This document shows positions 1 through 7,488 of a stretch of 18,936 bases of DNA, one piece after another. The stretch comes from Candidatus Woesearchaeota archaeon (GTDB lineage Archaea > Nanobdellota > Nanobdellia > Woesearchaeales > GW2011-AR4): NCBI GenBank assembly GCA_016185875.1, contig JACPMS010000004.1, forward strand, positions 1 to 18,936. Reading direction: 5' to 3'. A model generated the notes under the pieces. That model saw nothing but the letters and a program-made list of their open reading frames with translations, was not told the DNA's origin and made no database searches. The position numbers and the translations under genes were made by a program. Within the stretch, counting starts at the first letter, position 1. Each line of letters starts with the position of its first letter.

Positions 1-213
1 GGTAAAGTCAAGTTAAGTGTGTTGATGAATAATTTCAAAATATTCAATCCGCCTTCGGCATAATTTAGTGCTCGGCTTTGCTTTTCTACCATTACGCAAA
101 GCCTCGCCTATGAATTAATTATTCAATCAATAATAAATTTCACCCAATGCGGGGCGAGTATCTTTTGTGCTGAAAGGCACGGATTTATTTTTCCCACTTA
201 ACTTGACAGCACC
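1..213. mobile_element. Short non-coding element with terminal inverted repeats (MITE-like candidate)
   Basis: The left end at 7-19 reads GTCAAGTTAAGTG and its exact reverse complement lies at 195-207. Outside these, GGT at 1-3 matches ACC at 211-213, so the ends pair over 19 bases with three mismatches in the middle of the outer part. The element holds no plausible gene, only a 12-codon ORF near base 25. An internal hairpin has 8-bp arms GGCTTTGC (74-81) and GCAAAGCC (96-103). The size and matched ends fit a miniature inverted-repeat element or a decayed insertion sequence. No transposase is present, and the left target duplication cannot be seen because the window begins at the end of the element. 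Any insertion-sequence family would be a guess. Confidence 0.45.
43..118 (-). repeat. Structured intergenic repeat, copy 1
   Basis: This stretch shares its frame with a second copy at 12961-13060 in the opposite orientation. Shared blocks are TTCAAT, a GCCTTCGGCA mini-hairpin (51-60), an AGTG block, and CTCGCCTAT (103-111) followed by an ATTAAT-like tail. The centre differs: here it is an 8-bp hairpin (74-81 with 96-103). Conserved edges with a variable paired core suggest a folded RNA or a dispersed hairpin element. It lies inside the inverted-repeat element at 1-213. Strand is assigned relative to copy 2 and carries no proven direction of transcription. Confidence 0.45.
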
Positions 214-240
214 TTATTGTTTTAATATTTAAATATATTT

Positions 241-1518
241 TTATTGCTCTTGAGTTTGATTTTGGCTTTGCTGCTGCAGTTCATTCAGCTGCCTTAAGGA
301 TTCGCATGACTGCCTCAACTGCTTGTTTGTTATTTTGTCGCACACCGAATAATCCTTGTTATCCAAGACAAATGTCATGTAGCATGAGTCTTTCCTGCTG
401 TCTATTGATATTTGGTCACAGAGCGAGTTGTCATTGATTGACTTTGCAATGTTTGAATAGCACAAGTCTTTTATTCTTGCATTAGTAATCTGGCTGCAGT
501 AATTTTTATTGCGCTGAACTTCTCCTATGTTGCCTATGCAAGTATCTTTTAAATCAGGCACTTCAATTTGGTTGCACTTCTTTAGGGCATTGCCTGGGTC
601 AGCTTTTGCAAGCTCCTTTATCTCGTCCAGACTTTCAGTTGATATTGCTGCTGGCAATTCTGGCTTTTTGCAGTCTGCAGCGCAATTTTCCTGCTCTTCG
701 CAAACATTGTTGCCGCAGCACGGCACAATTGGCTTGTTAATGCAAGCATTGTTTTCAATCACATCATTCGTGCATGGGTTGTTGTCGTTGCACTCCAAGG
801 CCTGTATTTCGCAAGCCTTGCAAACCCCTCCGCAGTCAATTCCTTCTTCATTCTGGTTTTTGATGCCGTCAATGCAGGTTTCCTTCAGAGGAAATTGCTT
901 TGCAATCCCTCTGTCGCGAAAATCTTCGATATTCGCTGATTTTCCAAACTCAACAATTTTAACAGGCAAGGTCGCAACAGCCTTTTTATCATCATATTCT
1001 ATGATTGCCCTTAAAATGTAATCTCCTGCTTTTGTGTCTTTTGGCACTAAAATCTTTGTCTGGGTTGAGCCAAATGTTTCAATAGCCCTTGTCTCGATTT
1101 TCTGAGTTATAACTTTGCTGGTTTTAGGCTCTATGATTTCCTGCTTGATTACAACATCATATCTTTTAGACGAGCCTAAATTGGAGAGCTCTTTCAGAAA
1201 AATTATGCTTTCTCCAGGCTCTGCTGTTGTTGTTACCGGCTCAAGATTCAAGTCAAGCAATTTTGTTTCTGAATTCGGGCTGTAATAAAAAAATGATGCA
1301 ATCCCGAGCAACGAGGCAAAAATAAAAACAATAACCAAAACAGTTGTATGCGACAGGTGTATTTCGTGCCTTATTGTGGGCTTGAAGCTTGAATTAATTG
1401 CTTCGTCAATCTCTGCGCTTGAGTACCTATACTTTGACAAAACATCCCTGATTGTAGAAGCATCATAGCCCTTTTGCATAAGGCTCTTGACATAATCAAT
1501 CAGGTTCTTTTTAACCAT
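241..1518 (-). CDS. Membrane-anchored Cys-rich surface protein with CxC-hairpin repeats
   Basis: The product has 425 residues and I do not recognise a named family. Residues 1-45 form a helical UBA/CUE-like domain (DYVKSLMQKGYDASTIRDVL), predicted to be cytoplasmic. One transmembrane helix follows at about 58-78. Residues 86-190 look like an exported CARDB/Ig-like beta domain. Residues 215-283 are Cys-rich, including CGGVCKAC and CCGNNVCEEQENC, a pattern common in extracellular disulfide-bonded archaeal and bacterial proteins. Residues 315-405 carry four helical units with exact spacing C-x11-C-x13. The last 15 residues are Gln-rich. The gene is transcribed away from cassette 1. A TATA-like CTTTAAATAT at 1550-1541 lies about 25 bases before the ATG, so the transcript is probably leaderless. 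A surface or sensor role is inferred from topology only. Confidence 0.85.
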   Translation of the reverse strand: MVKKNLIDYVKSLMQKGYDASTIRDVLSKYRYSSAEIDEAINSSFKPTIRHEIHLSHTTVLVIVFIFASLLGIASFFYYSPNSETKLLDLNLEPVTTTAEPGESIIFLKELSNLGSSKRYDVVIKQEIIEPKTSKVITQKIETRAIETFGSTQTKILVPKDTKAGDYILRAIIEYDDKKAVATLPVKIVEFGKSANIEDFRDRGIAKQFPLKETCIDGIKNQNEEGIDCGGVCKACEIQALECNDNNPCTNDVIENNACINKPIVPCCGNNVCEEQENCAADCKKPELPAAISTESLDEIKELAKADPGNALKKCNQIEVPDLKDTCIGNIGEVQRNKNYCSQITNARIKDLCYSNIAKSINDNSLCDQISIDSRKDSCYMTFVLDNKDYSVCDKITNKQLRQSCESLRQLNELQQQSQNQTQEQ

Positions 1519-1540
1519 TGAAATTTTTCTGTTGGAGATA

Positions 1541-1550
1541 ATATTTAAAG
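1541..1550 (-). promoter_or_regulatory. TATA-box-like element for the 425-aa surface protein gene
   Basis: On the minus strand this reads CTTTAAATAT, close to the archaeal TATA consensus, and sits 23-32 bases before the ATG at 1518. That spacing puts the transcript start at or near the start codon, which agrees with the absence of a Shine-Dalgarno sequence. Confidence 0.5.
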
Positions 1551-1610
1551 ATTGTTGTTTGGCATTATAATCGTGTGTGGATTCTTTTACATAAAAGACT
1601 AAATATGCTA

Positions 1611-1680
1611 TATTTATACTTAAAAATGTATAAATACCCTCAAATTTATACGTTATTTATCCTTAATTTAGTATAAATTT
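1611..1680. promoter_or_regulatory. Two stacked perfect inverted repeats (operator candidates) in a divergent control region
   Basis: TATTTATAC (1611-1619) is the exact reverse complement of GTATAAATA (1628-1636). AAATTTATAC (1642-1651) is the exact reverse complement of GTATAAATTT (1671-1680). All four half-sites share the core TTTATAC. They lie between the minus-strand surface protein gene and the plus-strand ribbon-helix-helix gene, whose product is the kind of dimer that binds short repeated half-sites in tandem. Binding by that protein is an inference. The core resembles TATA boxes, so some of these sites may also serve as promoters. Confidence 0.55.
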
Positions 1681-1698
1681 TAGATTCTATAATAGTAA

Positions 1699-1733
1699 TA
1701 TTTAAATAGCAATACTAAAATTAGGCTATATAA
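1699..1733 (+). promoter_or_regulatory. TATA-like elements upstream of the RHH regulator gene
   Basis: TATTTAAATA (1699-1708) and TATATAA (1727-1733) both precede the ATG at 1753. The second would give a leaderless transcript. The first would give a leader of about 20 bases that keeps the AGGT at 1745-1748 as a weak ribosome binding site. The sequence alone does not decide between them. Confidence 0.45.
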
Positions 1734-1752
1734 TGTATATATCAAGGTAAAA

Positions 1753-1926
1753 ATGAGTATTCAGATTAGAATTACTGTATCTAAGGAAATCAATGATTTG
1801 CTAGAGAGGGTTTCCAAAAAGCTTGGCAAGAAAAAATCAATGCTAGCCAGAGAGCTAATGGAGCAGAAGATGTACGATTTGGAGTTGATACAAAGAGAGC
1901 TGAAAGAAATGGATAAGAAAACATGA
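1753..1926 (+). CDS. Ribbon-helix-helix (CopG/MetJ-type) DNA-binding protein
   Basis: This gene encodes 57 residues. It starts MSIQIRITVSKEINDLLERV, which gives a short beta strand (QIRITV) and then helix 1. A turn (GKKKSM) and helix 2 (LARELMEQKMYDLEL) follow, ending in a charged tail. This is the complete ribbon-helix-helix fold at its usual size. Such proteins bind DNA as dimers through the beta ribbon and commonly act as autoregulators or antitoxins. No toxin gene follows; the next gene is a surface protein 164 bases downstream. Stacked inverted repeats just upstream (1611-1680) are the obvious candidate binding sites. It probably controls cassette 1, the divergent gene, or both, but the target is inferred from position only. 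Confidence 0.8.
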   Translation: MSIQIRITVSKEINDLLERVSKKLGKKKSMLARELMEQKMYDLELIQRELKEMDKKT

Positions 1927-2090
1927 TGAGAAAATCAGAAGTGTAGAATTCAAATTCAGTAAAAAATTATTCAATAAAAAGTGATTTTCAATGATTGTTA
2001 AAATTCAAAATTTAATGTAAAATGCGTTATGCAAGAAACAGAATACAGCGCAAATGAAATCAAATTCACATTCAATAATATAAAATAAAA
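1927..2090. other. Non-coding gap with sequence blocks repeated elsewhere in the window
   Basis: No convincing gene lies between the RHH stop and the 715-aa gene. A 22-base block at 2062-2083 (AAATTCACATTCAA plus AATATAA) recurs with one mismatch at 15191-15212, upstream of the giant FN3 gene. The 20-mer CAATAATATAAAATAAAAAT at 2073-2092 recurs exactly at 13085-13104, upstream of the 641-aa paralogue. Its TATA-like core is too close to the ATG at 2091 to be that gene's TATA box. Confidence 0.5.
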
Positions 2091-4238
2091 ATGAAAAACA
2101 AATCAAATAAAAAATCTCAAACAACAATTTTCATGATAGTGGGCTTAATCATACTCATAGGGGGTGTTGTATTTTTCTATTCAACGCAGAAAGCCCCCAA
2201 GCCGTTTGAGCCTGAAATTAGGTTAATCCAGGAGCAAATCCCAGTTGAGTTTGAGCCGATTAAAAATTACGCCAATGACTGCGCATACTCTTTAGGCGTT
2301 GAAGGGTTAAGAATCATAGGCAAGCAGGGAGGCTACATAAGCTTTGCAGACAGAGCCTTGAACAGAGAGTCATTCACAATAACGCAAAACCCGACTGAAA
2401 GCGACGCTGTTTTATTCACAAGAAATTCTGATTTAAAGATTCCTTACTGGTGGTATTTGAAGTCAGCAAACAACTGCAGAGGCGATTGCAAGTTTGCAAC
2501 CAAAAGGCCTGAGTTAAGGCAAACCGATAACTCGATAGAAAAACAGCTTGAAAGGTACATTGACTCAAGGTTCAAGGACTGCTTGAAGAATTTTGAGCCT
2601 TTCAATGAGCAGGGCTTTAAAGTGACCGAATCAGGCAAAGTAAAAACAGATGTTACAATTTCCAAAGATGATGTTTCAGTATTGGTTGAGTACCCGTTGA
2701 ATGCTGAAAGGCAGGATGCAAAATCAAAATTAAGCCAGTTCATTGCAAGGATACCTATTAATCTTGACAAAGTGTATGACTTGGCTACAAAAATAACTAA
2801 CTTGGAAATAAAGCACAGGTACTTGGAAAAGCATGCCCTGAACTTGCTGGTTGCGTTTTCAGGAGTGGACAAGGAAAAGCTGCCTCCGATGTCTGACATG
2901 CAGTTCAAGTTCGGCTCAACAACAAGCTGGCAGAAAAGCGACATAAAAAACAAGATAACAGGGCTGCTTGCTGCTTACATCCCCTTGTTTCAGGTAGACG
3001 GCACTTATAATTACGAAAGAAACACTTTTGATTCAGAGTTAAAGCAAAGGCTGTACGATTCAACAATCATTCCTGTTGCAAACTCCTCATTCAGGGATTT
3101 GTCAGCCTACTTTACATACCTGGATTTCTGGCCTTCTTATTTTGATTTGAATTGCCAGGGAGAAAGATGCATTCCAAGCTCTGCAAACTCATTGATTTCA
3201 TTCTTTGGAATACAGGAGTACAGGTTTGCTTATGACTTGTCATTTCCTGTTTTGGCTGAAGTGCAGGACCCGTTTGCACTAAACGGGCAGGGCTACAGCT
3301 TTAATTTCTTTTTGGAAGGCAACATTAGGAACAACAAGGCAATGCCTGCTGATTTCACTCCTCTGGAAAGGGCTGACTTGTCAGAAAGCTCACTGCTTTG
3401 CGATGCAAGGACAAGCGGCAATGTTACTGTGGCTGTTTTAAGCGCAGCAACAAGAAAGCCAGTTGACGATGCCCAAGTTCTTTACACAATCAGCGATGAA
3501 AGCTGCTTTATCGGTGCAACTAACCAAGATGGGGTTTTAACAGAAAAATTCCCGGTTGCTGTTGGCGGAGTTGTGAGCATTGTAAAAGACAGCTACATTG
3601 GAAAAGCAGCTGAATTTGAGCCAAGAATCGACAGGAATGATTTGCTGAAGGTTGAAGTGCAGCCTATTTACACAAAAAAAGTCATCGTCAAAAAGAAAAA
3701 TGTTGTCAAAACAATCAATGGGTGGCAGTTTGTCAGCGCCCCATCAGACTTAAACAATAAGGAATCTGCCACTGCCACATTGACGAGAATTAATGATGAA
3801 AACGAACTTGGCTTTTCCTCTATTGCCAATTACGAGGGGCAGCAAAAAGATCAAAGCGAACTGGAGATTGCTCCTGGCACTTACACTGCTGACATTCAAC
3901 TGATACTTAATGAGAGAATAGTCTTTCCTGAAAAGGAAAAATGCGTCAAGAAAAACATCTTTGGCGCTAAGGAATGCTTTACAATTCCAAAAATTGATTT
4001 TGGAGAAAAGTCTGCCCCAGGGCAGGAAAGATTTCCTGAAGGAGGCTTGAAGCTAAACATCACATTTAACCCGAAAGATCTTGAGAACTCTGACACAATT
4101 GTGCTTTATGCTGTGAGCTTGGACATTGCAAATGTCCCTGAGCAGGAAAGAGTTGTTGAGGACATAGAGCAGATGGGCAAAATCGAGGACTACTCAAAAA
4201 TATACCAATTGGCTTTGCAGCCGTCATTCCAAAAATGA
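2091..4238 (+). CDS. Pilin-like N-terminally anchored surface protein, cassette 1 (715 aa)
   Basis: The N-terminus has basic residues, then KKSQTTIFMIVGLIILIGG and a hydrophobic helix (about 9-30). This resembles archaeal class III (type IV pilin-like) signal sequences, although the usual acidic residue after the cleavage site is missing, so a plain membrane anchor is equally possible. The exported part has Cys pairs (64, 129/133, 164), a KIPYWW motif (116-121), a FEPF motif (168-171), and an alpha/beta region to about 430. A beta-sandwich of carboxypeptidase-regulatory type follows (about 440-525), then a further beta-rich tail with Cys residues. It is paralogous to the 641-aa protein at 13116: GGYI, KIPYWW, DVSV..YPL and the KVYDLA/KVYELA block occur in the same order. 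No catalytic motif is visible. The start lacks a ribosome binding site, but the next Met would remove the basic N-terminus. Confidence 0.8.
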   Translation: MKNKSNKKSQTTIFMIVGLIILIGGVVFFYSTQKAPKPFEPEIRLIQEQIPVEFEPIKNYANDCAYSLGVEGLRIIGKQGGYISFADRALNRESFTITQNPTESDAVLFTRNSDLKIPYWWYLKSANNCRGDCKFATKRPELRQTDNSIEKQLERYIDSRFKDCLKNFEPFNEQGFKVTESGKVKTDVTISKDDVSVLVEYPLNAERQDAKSKLSQFIARIPINLDKVYDLATKITNLEIKHRYLEKHALNLLVAFSGVDKEKLPPMSDMQFKFGSTTSWQKSDIKNKITGLLAAYIPLFQVDGTYNYERNTFDSELKQRLYDSTIIPVANSSFRDLSAYFTYLDFWPSYFDLNCQGERCIPSSANSLISFFGIQEYRFAYDLSFPVLAEVQDPFALNGQGYSFNFFLEGNIRNNKAMPADFTPLERADLSESSLLCDARTSGNVTVAVLSAATRKPVDDAQVLYTISDESCFIGATNQDGVLTEKFPVAVGGVVSIVKDSYIGKAAEFEPRIDRNDLLKVEVQPIYTKKVIVKKKNVVKTINGWQFVSAPSDLNNKESATATLTRINDENELGFSSIANYEGQQKDQSELEIAPGTYTADIQLILNERIVFPEKEKCVKKNIFGAKECFTIPKIDFGEKSAPGQERFPEGGLKLNITFNPKDLENSDTIVLYAVSLDIANVPEQERVVEDIEQMGKIEDYSKIYQLALQPSFQK

Positions 4239-4387
4239 ACATCGTAAGAATAGTTGTGATGCTAAAAAGAAAATTTCCGGAATTTTATGACATCAAGCAT
4301 TATAAAAAATTTGCAACAGAGCAATTGCTCATCAAGAAATATTACACCAATAATCAAAAAATAACATCAACAAACAAAAATGAATAA
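4235..4387 (+). CDS. Possible 50-aa basic small ORF bridging two surface protein genes
   Basis: An ATG at 4235 overlaps the TGA of the 715-aa gene (ATGA). The frame stays open for 50 codons and ends at 4385-4387, eight bases into the 1031-aa gene. The product begins MNIVRIVVMLKRKFPEFYDI and is rich in Lys and Tyr, with no membrane segment or known motif. Overlaps at both ends fit translational coupling and fill an otherwise empty 141-base gap. There is no ribosome binding site and no recognisable family. It may be a coupling ORF without a stable product, or chance. Confidence 0.35.
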   Translation: MNIVRIVVMLKRKFPEFYDIKHYKKFATEQLLIKKYYTNNQKITSTNKNE

Positions 4388-7300
4388 GGAAAAATACCTT
4401 CATTTCGTTGCATCGTTCTTGATAGTTCTGGTGCTTACCCTTCCATTTTATACAACAAATGTATATGCAACAATCAGCAAAATAACAGCCAAGGGAGGCG
4501 ATGGGATTGAAGGCTATGCAAAATCAACAGATTTCCTCAACTTCAATGTCCAGGCATCCATAAGTTCTGATACGATAACAAACGACCAGGTGGTTCTGGG
4601 CTCTGATGTTAAATTTGATTCATGCGCTGCATCGCTGAGCAACGGCTCTGAATGCACCTTGAAGTACCCGAGCAACGGCACAGACTCCTTTGAGCTCAAG
4701 TCAGTGCCTTTCACAGTAAACTTGTATAAAGATGACAAAACACTTGACGACTCAAAGTCAAGCACTGTTACTATTGACAATAAAGCCCCTCAAGTGGCAT
4801 TAAGCGTGCCGCAAAGCAAGTTTTCCTCGCAGCAAAGCGTTGTCGTTAATTACGATGTGACAGACTATGCTTGTGACGACTCTTCCTGCAGCAGCAAATG
4901 CGTTGGAATAAAAAATATTGAATTTTACACCTTGAATGGGGCGTTCAAGCAGACAATCAACCCTGCAGCAAATGACTGCAATTTCAAATCAAGCATAAGC
5001 ATAGACCCGAAAACATTTGATGATGGACGGAATTCTGTTTTTGCAAAAGCAACTGACAAATTCAACCAAGTGTCTTCAGAAACATCTGTTACATTCACAG
5101 TGGACAGCAATGGGCCTTCTATTGTATCAAATTCCTTTGAAATATCAAGAAAAGGCGTAAGCATCAGCACATTCTCTTCGCTAGGCATTAATGTTGATGT
5201 ATTAGTCAACATATCAGGAAATGACTTGAGCTTGAGTTCAGTGACAGCAGACCTGTCAGCTTTGAATCCAAGCCAAAACCTAAAAAATGCCAAAGCTTCA
5301 TGCACACTTGTCCAAGACGAATTAAGTACATGCAAGTGGTCTGTCGAATTAAATCCAAAAACATCTGGGTTGAAAACTTTTGTTGTTAATGCCTCTGACA
5401 CTTCTGGCAACAGGGAAAGCGCAATTATAAACAAATTATTAAGCATTGACGACAAAGGGCCTGTTGTTCTGTCGTTGTCTACAGGAGTTGAAAAAGAAGG
5501 ACAGCCTCTTGCAAAATCAAGCGGCAATACCGTAATTGCTACATTTGACGAAGCAACAGGCTTAAGCCCGGAAGATGTATTTTTGAATGTTGGCAACAAC
5601 AAAATAATGGCAACGAGCTGCGGCAAAGAAACTAACTGGTTTTGTGTTTGGAGCAATGTCAATTTTGCAGGCGCTTCTAGTGTATCAGTGGATCAAGGTT
5701 CCTTGGATATTCTTGGCATTGATGCAGCAGGCGACGTGTCTCTTGATGTAACAATCGATAATAATGCGCCTGTTTTGAGGAGCATTAACATAAGCCCTGT
5801 TGGAGGCTTAGTGCAGGCATTTGCGCCTTTTTTCAAGATTGGAGACAAGATTGCTGTTGTCGCTAATTTAACTGAAGACAATGATGTCATTGCAACTGCT
5901 GACTTTTCAAGATTTGTTAGCGGAGCTTCTAATGTGGCTGGCTCCTGCGAAACAATACAGGCAGACGAGCATATTTGCACTTGGCTTACAGATTCAATAA
6001 ACCTGCAGGCTTCTGATGTTATAACTTTCAACTTCAGCGATAATGCAGGCAACTCCCTGATTGTTACAAAATCCCTGAAAACATTTGGGCTGGAGAATGC
6101 AACCGTGCCTGATTTCTGGACAAGCACAGTGGAATGCTCTCCTGAAACCCTTGACAGGTCGATTGGCACATTGACAAATCAAAGGGTTTTCTGCCTTGTG
6201 AGCTTAAGGCCAAAGTCATTGACAAAGCCAGTTTCAACTGTATTTATTGGACCAGCAAGCTGCTCAGGCGACACATCAATCATACAGAGCATGGAAACTT
6301 TCAACACAGAGGTTGGAAGCACTTCCCCGGTTATTAAACTGACTCTTAAGAAAAGCGATTTCAAGATTGACAATGCAAGCCTAAGCTGCTCATTCCAGAT
6401 CTTCTCCAAGATTGGAACTGCTACAGACATAACAAAAAACCCGGAGATTGAGAATGCAAGAATAAGCCTTGGATTCTTTAACCTTCCTTTGGGAGAATTA
6501 AGCGAGGAAGTGCAAAATAAAATAGACCAAGCCAAAAAAGATGCAGAGGGAATTTGGAAAATAATATCAGCTTTGAATAAGCTTGCGTTTTATGCGAAGA
6601 AGATATGTCAGTTGTTTGGGATTATTTATAATATTTTGGCTATATATTATACAATAACGGTATTGTGGGCGGGAAAAACAGATGCTGAATGTAGTCTTTC
6701 GGTATTTGGATTCACTTTTGCAGTTTGTCCGTTATCGTATAGTATAAAGACTAAGTCATGTTTCACGCAACAAACTGCAGAGGAAGTAGGTAGAAAAGGT
6801 TTTGAATTAACAGGCAACACATTCTGCAAATTTGTAAACTGTCAGTGGGCTCCTTGGATTTTAGAAGATGTCAGGAAATTTACAGAAGACACCATAAATA
6901 ATCTTCCAGGTGCTAAGTATTTCCCAGGGGGACCTAGTGGAGGCCCTGGATTAAGTAGTTACATGAATCCTCAAACTAACTTGGTTACTGCAACTTTATT
7001 TGCGTGCATTCCAGGAATCATCTACAGTTTAGATAAGTATAGACAAACTAAATGCTTGTATGCCGACTGTTTGCAGAATGCTGTCGGAAAGGAAGGACTG
7101 CCTGTAACTGCTTGTGAAGACCAAAAGGCTTATGCAACTTGCAAATATGTAACAGGTGAGATTTTCGCATTAATTCCATACACTGCTGTGCTTGACCATT
7201 TCATGAAGAAAATAAAGGAGGCTTTGTCAAATCCATTTACTATTCTTGGTGCTGCAGCATCTGCTTACTGTTATTTTACATGTCCTGCACCCCCCCCAAC

Positions 7301-7475
7301 ATCAACTGTAGCTTATACTGGTTGTGCGTATATCAAACTCTTCTCAACCATGGGTGAAGTGATTGGAGGAGTCAAATCCATCATCGATGAAGGCTTCAAG
7401 GTAAGGCAGGATTACTGCTCAAGGCTTAGTAGCACAAAGAAAACTGAGTCAACAAACTCAACAATAATAAAATAG
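4380..7475 (+). CDS. Large secreted Ig-like repeat protein with Cys-rich hydrophobic C-terminus (1031 aa)
   Basis: A Sec signal peptide (about 1-30) ends VLTLPFYTTNVYA. Ig-like beta domains follow, separated by a recurring linker of the form TIDNxAP or similar at residues near 130, 239, 354 and 457, a period of about 103-115. A Cys-containing beta region spans about 576-700. From about 708 the protein becomes helical (LSEEVQNKIDQAKKDAEG). It has a long hydrophobic stretch at about 730-757, then a Cys-rich domain with several more hydrophobic segments and motifs such as CLYADCLQ, CEDQKAYATCKYVTGEIF and a Pro-rich linker. I recall similar C-termini from other DPANN proteins but no function. The nearly identical signal peptide ties it to the giant protein at 15252. 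Codon use changes abruptly from about 6590, and a C8 tract lies at 7290-7297. A structural or adhesive role is inferred. Confidence 0.82.
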   Translation: MNKEKYLHFVASFLIVLVLTLPFYTTNVYATISKITAKGGDGIEGYAKSTDFLNFNVQASISSDTITNDQVVLGSDVKFDSCAASLSNGSECTLKYPSNGTDSFELKSVPFTVNLYKDDKTLDDSKSSTVTIDNKAPQVALSVPQSKFSSQQSVVVNYDVTDYACDDSSCSSKCVGIKNIEFYTLNGAFKQTINPAANDCNFKSSISIDPKTFDDGRNSVFAKATDKFNQVSSETSVTFTVDSNGPSIVSNSFEISRKGVSISTFSSLGINVDVLVNISGNDLSLSSVTADLSALNPSQNLKNAKASCTLVQDELSTCKWSVELNPKTSGLKTFVVNASDTSGNRESAIINKLLSIDDKGPVVLSLSTGVEKEGQPLAKSSGNTVIATFDEATGLSPEDVFLNVGNNKIMATSCGKETNWFCVWSNVNFAGASSVSVDQGSLDILGIDAAGDVSLDVTIDNNAPVLRSINISPVGGLVQAFAPFFKIGDKIAVVANLTEDNDVIATADFSRFVSGASNVAGSCETIQADEHICTWLTDSINLQASDVITFNFSDNAGNSLIVTKSLKTFGLENATVPDFWTSTVECSPETLDRSIGTLTNQRVFCLVSLRPKSLTKPVSTVFIGPASCSGDTSIIQSMETFNTEVGSTSPVIKLTLKKSDFKIDNASLSCSFQIFSKIGTATDITKNPEIENARISLGFFNLPLGELSEEVQNKIDQAKKDAEGIWKIISALNKLAFYAKKICQLFGIIYNILAIYYTITVLWAGKTDAECSLSVFGFTFAVCPLSYSIKTKSCFTQQTAEEVGRKGFELTGNTFCKFVNCQWAPWILEDVRKFTEDTINNLPGAKYFPGGPSGGPGLSSYMNPQTNLVTATLFACIPGIIYSLDKYRQTKCLYADCLQNAVGKEGLPVTACEDQKAYATCKYVTGEIFALIPYTAVLDHFMKKIKEALSNPFTILGAAASAYCYFTCPAPPPTSTVAYTGCAYIKLFSTMGEVIGGVKSIIDEGFKVRQDYCSRLSSTKKTESTNSTIIK
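7290..7297 (+). repeat. Eight-base poly-C tract inside the 1031-aa surface gene
   Basis: The codons read GCA CCC CCC CCA ACA, encoding Ala-Pro-Pro-Pro-Thr, in otherwise AT-rich coding DNA where proline is usually CCA or CCT. Gain or loss of one base would truncate the last part of the Cys-rich domain. Slippage is a possibility, not shown. Confidence 0.7.
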
Positions 7476-7488
7476 TCAAAATGATAAA

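Noticed and set aside
527..1021. Plus-strand ORF of 164 codons inside the 425-aa gene
   Set aside because: Antisense shadow: Ser/Leu/Gln-rich translation with no motif, against a gene with clear topology and Cys repeats.
1926..1937. Twelve-base match ATGAGAAAATCA shared with 15226-15237
   Set aside because: An AT-rich 12-mer is expected to recur by chance in a window of this size; only the longer blocks were kept.
2073..2092. Repeated AT-rich 20-mer as the promoter of the 715-aa gene
   Set aside because: Its TATA-like core is 6-12 bases before the ATG, which would start the transcript inside the gene and remove the signal-like N-terminus.
4925..5662. Minus-strand ORF of 245 codons inside the 1031-aa gene
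   Set aside because: Antisense shadow of the Ig-like repeats; Ser/Leu-rich, no ribosome binding site or neighbour on that strand.
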